Positions 56,141 to 64,000 of a stretch of DNA of 64,000 nucleotides are shown here, piece after piece. The notes under the pieces are model-generated. The model was given only the letters and a program-made list of their open reading frames with translations, had not been told where the DNA came from and searched no databases. Where the stretch lies: NCBI GenBank assembly GCA_032158125.1, contig JASKOT010000011.1:186001-250000 (forward strand), given 5' to 3'. A program made the position numbers and the translations under genes. Position 1 is the first letter of the stretch. The number at the start of each line of letters is the position of its first letter. Source of the DNA: Papiliotrema nemorosa. Taxonomy: Eukaryota > Basidiomycota > Tremellomycetes > Tremellales > Rhynchogastremaceae.

Positions 56141-57811
56141 ATGGCCTTGTCATATACCGAGACGAGCGGTGATCTCGTCTACACAGACGATGCAGGAGAA
56201 GCTACCATTTACAACAATGGTGATATGGCATTCAGTGGGTCTCGACCCAACTTTTCCCGCTACGATCGCTGACCTCTAGTTATCGCCATGACGGCTTTGG
56301 TGTGGATCATGATCATCCCCGGTGTCGGTCTCTTCTACGCCGGTCTGCTACGACGTAAAAACGCCCTCTCCATGCTCTTCCTCACCTCCATGGCCGTCGC
56401 CGTGGGTTCTTTCCAATGGTTCTTCTGGGGTTTCTCGCTCGCCTTCTCCGACGGAGCTTCTGCTTTCATCGGCGATTTGAAGTACTTTGCCTTGCAAAAC
56501 GTCTTTGCCCAGCCATCCATCGGATCCACCCGAATCCCCTCGATCCTTTTCTGCGTCTACCAGGAAATGTTCGCTGTAAGTGGCACTCGCCAACACTTGA
56601 TCATTGCTGACGCCTCAGCTCATTACCGCCGCCCTTGCCATTGGTGGTTTCGCCGAGCGAGCACGACCTGGACCCATTTGCGTCTTCATCTTCGTTTGGA
56701 TGACCATCGTGTACTGTCCAATCGCATGCTGGACCTGGAACGCGAACGGATGGACCTACAAACTCGGAGGTCTCGACTTTGCCGGTGGAACGCCCGTCCA
56801 TATCTCGTCCGGAACTGCCAACTTGGCCATTGCCGCATACCTCGGTAAGCGACGAGGTTACGGTACCGAGCGACTCGCCTACAAGCCCCACAACACCTCT
56901 TACATTGTCCTCGGTACAGTCTTCCTCTGGTTCGGTTGGTTTGGATTCAACGGTGGATCGGCTCTCTCTGCCAACCTCCGAGCCGTCCAAGCATGCATCG
57001 TTACCAACCTGGCTGCTTCCGTCGGTGGTATCACCTGGATGTTGCTCGATTGGCGATTGGAGCGAAAGTGGTCCGCCGTCGGGTTCTGCTCCGGTGCCGT
57101 CTCTGGTCTCGTCGCCATCACTCCCGCCGCTGGATACGTCGGTACCCCTTCGTCTCTTGCTATCGGATTCGTCGGTGGTTTCGCTTGCAACTTTGCTACC
57201 AAGATCAAGTTTTACATCCGAGTTGACGACTGTCTCGATGTTTTCGCCACCCACGCCATCGGTGGTATGGTCGGTTGCATGATGACTGGTCTCTTTGCTC
57301 AAGCTTCCATCACCTACTACGACGGTATGACTGAGATCCCGGGGGGATGGTTCGACCACAACTACATTCAGCTTGGTTACCAGATCGGTACGTAGCTCTT
57401 TCGTCTCTTGGAAGAAGCGCTAACGTTCAGCCGATATGCTCTCCGGCTTTGGTTGGTCTTTCGTCGTCACCACGATCATTTGCTGGGTCATGCACTTTAT
57501 CCCTGGACTCCGACTGCGATGTTCTGAGGAGGAGGAAATCATCGGTATCGATGACTCTTGCCACGGAGAGTTCGCCTACGACTTTGGTGAGTGACCCTCA
57601 ACACAAGGTTTTGTATCCTTGCTGATTTCCAGTCGGACTCGACCCCGAGCTTCGCTTGCACCGAGTCAACTCGAAACCCACCATCACCTCTGGCGACGTC
57701 ATGGAGCCCGAGCTCTCTTCTTCCAGCTCTGATGTCCCGGCCGGCCACGAAAAGGCACGCAGATCAGCAGAGGGTAACGAGATTGCCGGTGGCGGTCGAG
57801 TCGATCCTTAG
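56141..57811 (+). CDS. Ammonium transporter (AMT/MEP)
   Basis: Plasma-membrane ammonium/ammonia permease of the Amt/Mep/Rh family. Exons 56141-56234, 56280-56575, 56619-57387, 57431-57586 and 57633-57811 give 497 aa, the typical length. Eleven helices are expected; visible ones include MTALVWIMIIPGVGLFYAG, MLFLTSMAVAVGSFQWFFWG, LITAALAIGGFAE, SYIVLGTVFLWFGWFGFNGG and LSGFGWSFVVTTIICWVMHF. The twin His of the pore are in TPVHISSG (about residue 191) and FATHAIGG (about 343). The C-terminal tail GIDDSCHGEFAYDF matches the regulatory region that mediates inter-subunit control in Amt/Mep proteins. It lies head to head with a Par32-like gene. Confidence 0.95.
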
Positions 57812-58288
57812 ATAAAACCAATTTGGACTTAGATTTTTCGCGCCTTTTTGTAGGCGACATGGGGGGATGAAAGATGTCGAGCGTACACATACATTACACA
57901 CTATATATTGGGTCCAAGGTCAAAGGATCTAGCTTGGCCTTGCCCGTTCCATGCAGTTATTATATCCAAACAGCTGGAGAGACAAGTGCGATCGCGGTGT
58001 GCAGTGTTTCACAGCCAGAGTGGCACTCTTGTTGAGCTCGTCTTCGATCTTCGCTTCCGAGGTCAGTCTTACAGCACCCGTATTCATACCGTCTCTGGGC
58101 CATCACGATTGTTGAGATAGTCGGTCTACTCGAGTAGAGGCCGAATACCCGAGAGGCTCTCCTTTGATCGCCTGATATGACCATTCTCTTCCGGCTCCGA
58201 AGTGTCTGGATAAGGATTGTACAGCATATAAGTACGGCCCGCCCTCGAGCCGATGCATACAGATCATCTCTATTCACCTAAGGTCGCG
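57812..58288. other. Intergenic: transporter 3' flank and GNAT promoter
   Basis: 477 bases. No gene was recognised. Confidence 0.45.
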
Positions 58289-59109
58289 ATGGCAAGCAGC
58301 AACAGTGGCATCATCCTTCGACCTCTCAATGGGCTCGATTCTACAGGTAAGACAGTAATCAACGATCCAGCAGCTACTCATATGGCAGAAGCCGAGAAAA
58401 CTTTAGTGGTCGAAATGTTCGTACAAGGCTTCCAAGACTGTAAGCTTCTTACCTTCAGTTCAGAATGTGAATACTGATCCGCGCAGACAAATACATGCAA
58501 GAGTACACCTGCAACAACGAGGAGATTATGCGAGCTGACATTCGGAACCTTGTCGATGCTGCTTTAGACAACGACGTAGGCGAGATATGGACGGCGAGTC
58601 TTTCTGGCGAAGAAAAGGAGGATGAGACCCAGATTCAGGCTGCTGCGCTTTGGTTCAAGCCTGGTTCAGGTTATCTTGACAAGTGAGTTGCTCTCAAGGG
58701 CGGGTTTCTTGAATAAGAAGAAAGGTTCATACTGATTGTCATGTAGATACTCACGACAGCATCAAGACTTGGTGACTGAGCCATATCAGAAGTGGCAGAA
58801 CTCCACAGTCAGTGTTGCAGTTCATGACGAGTATTGTATATCCCCTCTCCGCCTCTCCGCTCTCAACCGCGAGCCCAATGCTGACGGTTAGCCTTCCAAA
58901 ATCATCAGAGCAGGGCTAGACTCAAGCCCGATACCAAGTATCACCTGGGAATGTTAGCGAACGTCCCCTCTGCTCGTCGAAATGGTCTCTATTCCGCTCT
59001 TCTCTCAAAATGGGTGGAGAGAGCTTTCGAAGCGGGCAGCGAGTACAGTCTCTTTACTCAGTCAGAAACTAATGTGATCATTCAGCAGTCTGGTGCGCGT
59101 CAAATGTAG
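58289..59109 (+). CDS. GNAT-family N-acetyltransferase, tandem copy 1, lacks the C-terminal motif
   Basis: Exons 58289-58439, 58487-58682, 58747-58835 and 58892-59109 give 217 aa. Shared with copy 2: ADIRNLVDAAL ... GEIWTASLSGEE, AAALWF, LKPDTKYHLGMLANVPSARR (motif A) and an ETN at the place where the other two genes splice to a YKxxGF exon. Here no such exon follows: the frame runs through GTGATC and stops at 59107-59109, and the next plausible acceptor leads straight to a stop. The strand-turn-strand expected after motif A is missing, so the protein is either truncated (possibly inactive) or its last exon lies outside what I can see. ATG 58253 is an alternative start 12 codons upstream. Confidence 0.65.
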
Positions 59110-59914
59110 TGACTCATCCAGCTCTTGTGAGCTTCAGAGCCATGGCAGTCTGTTGAGCTGAGCTTTCAGGCTGAAGGCCTTTAGTCTAAAGTTGGGATGA
59201 CTGTGCGTCACAGCGGCGAAATTGAATACCTCGATGGCTCGAAAGACCCTTACCTCTCGATGAGCAGCCGGAACTTTCCTCTGTGAAATGACAGATAGAA
59301 GGCCGTCATGGTGAGGGCGATCTCTCGCGGGGCTGAACAAGCGTGAGCAAGATCGGTGGGCTGAGATGCTCGATAGGAGGGTGTAGACGAGCGTTGGAGA
59401 ATTTAGGATAATGAGGATGAAGTAAAGGATGATATCCTGGTTCGCAAGAGAAGAATAAGTAAAAGTCGTGAATTGCCTCATTGGCATGGTAGTACTGTAT
59501 AGAACGAGTGGTCACACTGAAACTTGCCGTCCAAGATGTTGGTGGGAAGGCTCACTCGAAGCCACCGCATCTCGTGATGTGCGGCGAGAAGTAGGGGGCA
59601 GATACTGTATGCGCCGCTGAAACGCGGCATCACGTAATGATGCGTTTTGCCACAGCGCCCAAGCATGGCGGTCTGACCTGACTGGACTGACGAGACGATC
59701 ACTCGGAGAGTTTGTTCGGGTCTTACAGTACTCGCACGACTGGCGATGGCGTTGGCGTCGCATACATGACTTCTCGCTTCTGCAAGGAGTGTAAGGTGAA
59801 AGGTAGTCTGGGTTCGCACCATACAGATATCGACTGGTTGGGGTCTCCCTCGCTTTGAAGGATACGCAATTCTACCTCCCGTCTCTCATTGCGTTGGTCT
59901 TTACATCAGCTAGA
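59110..59914. other. Intergenic between the two GNAT genes
   Basis: 805 bases. Two minus-strand frames of about 115 codons overlap here (for example LANQDIILYFILIILNSPTL). They are not conserved with anything I recognise and have no splice support, so they are not called. Confidence 0.4.
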
Positions 59915-60812
59915 ATGAGTAAACCGAGCTATGAAGATACAGCTACAGACATTTCAGTTTGTACACTGACAAAGCTGACTTTCGATTCAGCTGATTCGGA
60001 CGGTTAGTACATCCACCATGAGGGAGACTGATGTCATACCAGCCTTCAAGGTCCGTATCATTGACACGTTGGTTGCAGGATTCTCTGACAGTGAGTGATG
60101 GCGCTGCTTGGAGTCGTGGAGGTTGCTCAATGACATCAGGCAAGAACATGCAAGAGTGGTGTTGCAACGACGAAACCATTATCCGCTCTGATTTCTCGAC
60201 TGCCATTGAGGCCGCATTGACAAACAGCCAAGGGGAAGTATGGGCAGCCACCCTGACCGGGGAGGAAGAAACAGGTCCGCATGCTGTGGCCGTCTGGTTT
60301 CATGCCAGAAGACGACCACACGATGGGTCAGACACTGCCTGGGCTTCAGCTGAGATCAGGTTGTGGAAAAAGCATCTCGAGCTTCTGGAAGAGCCTCACA
60401 GGTCTCGACAACAATTCTCCGTAAACTTCCACTTGACTCCCTCTCTTCTGGTTCTATCTGATCCGGCAGGCCAATCTCCATGCACCTTTCCTCGGAGAAG
60501 CACTAGGCCCAGACGACGACAGAACGCACCTTGAGTTGCTGGCCTCCAAGCCACAGTGGCGGAGACGTGGACTGGCAAAGGCGCTCCTCCGGCAACTCAC
60601 AGAATCTGCGATGGCGGCTGGTACGGGTATCAGCCTCGCGACGTACACAACTTCCAATGCACGACCTGACAGGAGTAAGTAGCTGCTGACATCAGGTCGA
60701 AGGAATCTACAAATCTGCTGGTTTCAAAGTCAAGGCACAGACCTTTATCCAATACAGGGATGGTTCTTCAGACCCGTTCTTCATCATGCTGAATGATACA
60801 ACGTCAAAGTAA
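59915..60812 (+). CDS. GNAT-family N-acetyltransferase, tandem copy 2
   Basis: Exons 59915-60002, 60043-60090, 60140-60326, 60360-60420, 60470-60658 and 60696-60812 give 229 aa. The acetyl-CoA motif is LASKPQWRRRGLAKALLRQL; the end carries GISLATYTTSN, then IYKSAGFKVKA and YRDGSSDPFFIML. Aligning with the 23.3-kb gene places the last splice at TTSN / VEGIYK, where the other two genes have AAC|GTGAGT and AAT|GTGATC. Here the bases are AAT|GCACGA, so a weak GC-AG intron of 37 nt is needed. The visible GTAAGT nearby would leave the last exon out of frame. If this intron is not used, the copy is broken. Substrate unknown. Confidence 0.65.
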
Positions 60813-61005
60813 AGGCTTCACGACTGAGGCCTGTCTCTGAAATGGCGTGGTGAGCTGGAGCATTAGTTTGAGATGTGTGACGAGAGCGACCCAAGTGCGT
60901 GGTAGCGGATATGCATTGATACAGGACATACGATAGATTACCTTTCTTGTTTCCTAGACACTTCCACGAGATATGATACATTTACGAAACGCCTCCTGTT
61001 CCAAG

Positions 61006-64000
61006 CTACAGATCGTAGGCCACTCGACCACCGATGAATGAGAATCGGTAGTTGGCTTGATACCAGTTTCGGAAACTCTTCCTGCCGGCAATAGCAGGGA
61101 CAGTTGCATATGATCCACCGAGCTAGTCGTCAGTCATGGTCTTTCCGATGTCGAGACACCCACCACAACGTAATGCTTGCCGTCGAAGAAATCGGCCGAA
61201 TACCCAGGATACATCTTACTAGGCACAAAGCCGTCGGAGCCTTGAAACTCGGTGTCGGTCCACTCCCAGCATCCACCATTGTGCCCATGAAGAGATTCGC
61301 CGGCAGTGTCTCGAATCGTGTTGACCGGTCTGGAATAAGCTCCAACACTCTGAAAGATGTAGAAGGACTCACGGGATAGGATGCCAATTCTTGAAACCAA
61401 TGTTGGCCAAACGTCCAGCAGGTCTGGGGCCCTGCTCGCTTTCCCAAAGTCGTCTAAGCTCCGGCTCTGTTGGCAGTCGACCACCCTTCGACTTGGCATA
61501 TGCCTCGATCTCCAGCTTGCTAGCCATCAATGGCCAGAGGCCCGCCATGTCGAAATCGACGGGTCCGTAAAGGGTCCGCACTTTCCAGACACCATCGACG
61601 AGCTGCCAGCTGGCAGGTACGGCTTCTACCTTGCTCATGTCGACGCCATTGTCTCTGAGATAGGCGAGATAGTCGTTGTTGCTGATGACGAGCGAGTCCA
61701 CCTTGAACCCCTTGACGTGAGTGGCGATCTTGGGATGCTCATTGTCCCAACCGAGCTCATGATCTGCCCAGCCTTGGTGATCCGTGAATTTGGCATCGTC
61801 GGCCTCCATATCATCATGACCGATCTCGACCATGCCGTCGTCGATTGTCAGTATTGTGTTGGGATGAACCGCCGCCTCTTTTGCCCAATGCTTGGCAAGC
61901 GTCGCCCAGTCAGGCGCAGACACAGCTGTGGGAGGTCGGGTCAATGGCGACTGGATAAGCATGTAGAGCAGTGTCTCGGCGTGCATCGCCTCATGCTCAT
62001 AGGTGAGGAACAATGTCCGACCGATGAATCGGGACAATGACAATGATCCGGCAGCGATTTCGTCGTAAATCTTGCGAAGCCGAGATCGAACAGTGTCTCG
62101 GAAGGCGAGAATCTCGAGTAACGATGGCCAGTCTTCCTCTCGAGTAGGCACTTCCGAGTGGGACTGCTGTTAGTGGAATCAAAAGACACCACTCACGTGA
62201 ATCTTGGTCGGATCATCGACGTCTGGATCGATGCCTCGCTCGAAAATATCCTTGAAATGCTGAGGGTCAGAGTGCTTTCCGTCCGTCATGCGTGTGAGGT
62301 AAATGTCCAAGAAAGTAGGGCTGCTGTCAGCCAATAGACTTGGTTCACCACTCACATGTGACCGAGATAGAACAGGCAGATGTGTCGAAGATCAATAGGC
62401 TTTTGGTGGAGCATCTCTTCAGGGATCATCTCCAAAGTAATACTACAGTCAGTGAAATCCCTCGAGCCAGCTCACTGATCCCATAAACTCCACAACGCCC
62501 TCCATTCGTCCCATTTGGGGACGCTTTTGGCTTGTTGTAAAACCTGACAGGGTTCCTCCTTCTGTGCAATCATAGTGTTGAATCGGACTGATGGTCGTTC
62601 AAGCAACCACAAACGGTACTCTGAATCTGGGGCTTTCCACGATTCGACTACTCGCAGATCGGCTTCTTCAAACAAGTCTAGGGCTTCGGCTTGCGAGTAC
62701 TGCTACGTCAGCGCCGTGCGTCAGAAGCGGTCTCACCTTGTAGCTCCATTCGATGTTGAGAAGTTCACCTTGTTCAAGTGTGATATCTCGGTCACCCGAG
62801 AGAGATAGCGTCTGTCTCTCCTTTGACCTAAAGTACGCCTCGTGTCGACCTATTTGGAATTAGCTGTTGATCTTCGCATGATATCTGGAATAGCAGGTGC
62901 CAATCTCCTTTGTCACGCTGACATCCTTTGACCAGCATGACGCTGGGCAAGAGGCCGAAGATGCCGACGATAGCGATGAAGACCTACCTAGAGATTCGTT
63001 GTATCTTCCCACAAATTCTACCCCTGCGTCACCCTTCAAGCCAAGTTCTTGCCTGACAACGTCCCACCCGTGTTCTTCGAATGCACGTGTGTGTCCCGCC
63101 GGGTCGTTATAGGCAACTTCGACCTTTCGGCTTCCTTCTTTACCCGCTTCAGGTCGACCGTCCAATCCAAGCAGTAGAGTGTCACCTTTGCGGAGAGGTA
63201 ACGATTTGAGGAAAGGAGCAGCCGACTTTCGGTCAAAGTTGCCCAATGAGGATCCCAAAAAGACAATATGCAACGGTCGGTCCGGGGACTCGGGCGAAGT
63301 TTCTTGGTTCTGGGGCGCTGGCGGGTGACATGCAGCCTGATCAGAGTTGATGGGCGACCATGTTCCAGACCCATCACTGGTTGTGATTTGCGTGATGGCG
63401 CTCGGTAGGGGACTGATGTCGACTACTGCTTCCTCGTTGTGCTCGAGCGGTTTTAGTGCGAGCTCAGGAGTAATTACACATGTCGAGGAGGCGGGAGATA
63501 GAGATGAATCGCTCATTCCAGCATTTTCCATCTCTGGCAAAGACGAGGCGGTGGAGGATAGTCGCCGAAGAGCACCGAGTTTGCCTTGGCGGATGAGCTG
63601 AAGTCCTGCTTCATAGTCTCCGTGCAAGCCGATACACTCGACCTTGCCCTTGAGCTGATCTCCGAATGCCTCGTCCATTTCACCAAGCACCCGGTCGAGC
63701 TCGGGGTAGGAGAGGTCGAGGGGGTGATAGGTGATGGGTGCATAGCCATCCACGCTGGGGAGCGCTGATGCTAGGCCTGATAGAAGGTGTCCAGTCTTTC
63801 GCAGCGCACTGATGTCAATCCCCAGCCATGTTCGGGCTGTGCAGCTTACCCAGCACCTAATTCAACGACATCGTATCCCCTGTCAAAGCCACCTCCCAAG
63901 CCTTCCTCGCCATTCACTCCCCGGTTCCACTTGCCCACCTCGGTATCACCCCATTTCGCAGGTCTCCACCTCTTCTCGGGGCCTATCTGATGGGTCTGAC
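61006..64000 (-). CDS. egt1: Ergothioneine biosynthesis protein Egt1 (3' part; 5' end beyond the window)
   Basis: Fused EgtD-EgtB enzyme of fungal ergothioneine synthesis: histidine betaine (hercynine) formation followed by iron-dependent sulfur insertion. The frame enters at the right edge (KWNRGVNGEEGLGGGFDRGY, then DVVELGAG, the SAM-binding strand) and ends at TAG 61006-61008. The methyltransferase continues with IVFLGSSLGNFDRKSAAPFL and LLGLDGRPEAGK. It holds a roughly 80-residue Ser/Pro/Thr-rich insert (SSLPEMENAGMSDSSLSPAS). The EgtB part has ICLFYLGH, FLTYEHEAMHAET (the iron-ligand pattern HxxxH) and the sulfatase-modifying-factor-like fold (RLPTEPELRRLWE, HNGGCWEWTDTEF, RKSFRNWYQANYRFSF). 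Exons near the C-terminus: 62163-61373, 61329-61164 and 61122-61006. Upstream exon borders to 64000 are less certain. Confidence 0.87.

Noticed and set aside
59134..59822. Two overlapping minus-strand frames of about 115 codons between the GNAT genes
   Set aside because: No conserved motif, no intron logic, and the hydrophobic stretch alone is not enough to call a small membrane protein.
1..64000. tRNA/rRNA genes, CRISPR arrays, complete transposons
   Set aside because: No cloverleaf with matching A and B boxes, no repeat-spacer array and no transposase or reverse-transcriptase frame was recognised on reading both strands.

Overview
The window is nuclear DNA from a basidiomycete fungus, most probably a tremellomycete (Cryptococcus/Kwoniella-like yeast). 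Genes are dense and split by many short introns, mostly 40-70 nt with GTRNGT donors and CTRAC/CTGAC branch points close to YAG. Several products match the tremellomycete repertoire: a Cys3-type bZIP factor, a Git3/Gpr1-type receptor, an M36 fungalysin, Ras, Rab5, an ammonium transporter and Egt1. All gene models were assembled by hand from reading frame, splice sites and family conservation, with no search or RNA data. Exon borders are firm where phases and conserved motifs agree and are flagged where they do not.

Layout. 0-8 kb: a 3' gene end finishing in KDEL, a hot-dog thioesterase, a Cys3-like bZIP gene with a 550-nt ATG-free leader, a Nudix CoA diphosphatase and a large unknown protein. 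8.7-12 kb: three tandem related orphan genes (family A). 12-23 kb: an ornithine carrier, a nutrient-type GPCR, a long coiled-coil protein with a hydrophobic tail and ribosomal protein eL20. 23-31 kb: a GNAT gene, a tandem-MARVEL membrane protein, an FMN split-barrel protein, a Ca3427-like binding protein and a second Nudix CoA diphosphatase. 31-35 kb: a second tandem orphan family (family B, first copy with an internal stop) and a small cysteine-rich secreted-type gene with a frame break. 35-45 kb: a Zn2Cys6 transcription factor, the FEX fluoride exporter, an RRM protein and Rab5. 45-53 kb: fungalysin, phosphomannose isomerase, a small unknown protein and Ras. 53-58 kb: a Par32/Amu1-like GRGGAGN-repeat protein divergent from an AMT/Mep ammonium transporter. 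58-61 kb: two tandem GNAT genes. 61-64 kb: the 3' part of Egt1 (ergothioneine synthesis), which runs off the right edge.

Themes. Most genes are single-copy housekeeping or regulatory genes in the usual short divergent or convergent arrangement. Superimposed are lineage-specific tandem families A and B and the GNAT pair, showing signs of turnover such as internal stops, truncation and frame breaks. The most functional neighbourhood is the head-to-head pair of an ammonium transporter and a Par32-like protein, which in yeast is a TORC1-controlled inhibitor of Mep transporters. Their shared promoter holds three AGATAAG sites. The window is also rich in unusual splicing: a 3-nt micro-exon in Rab5, a 7-nt exon in fungalysin, an ATG-only exon in Ras and several probable GC-AG introns. 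No tRNA, rRNA, CRISPR array or complete transposon was recognised.
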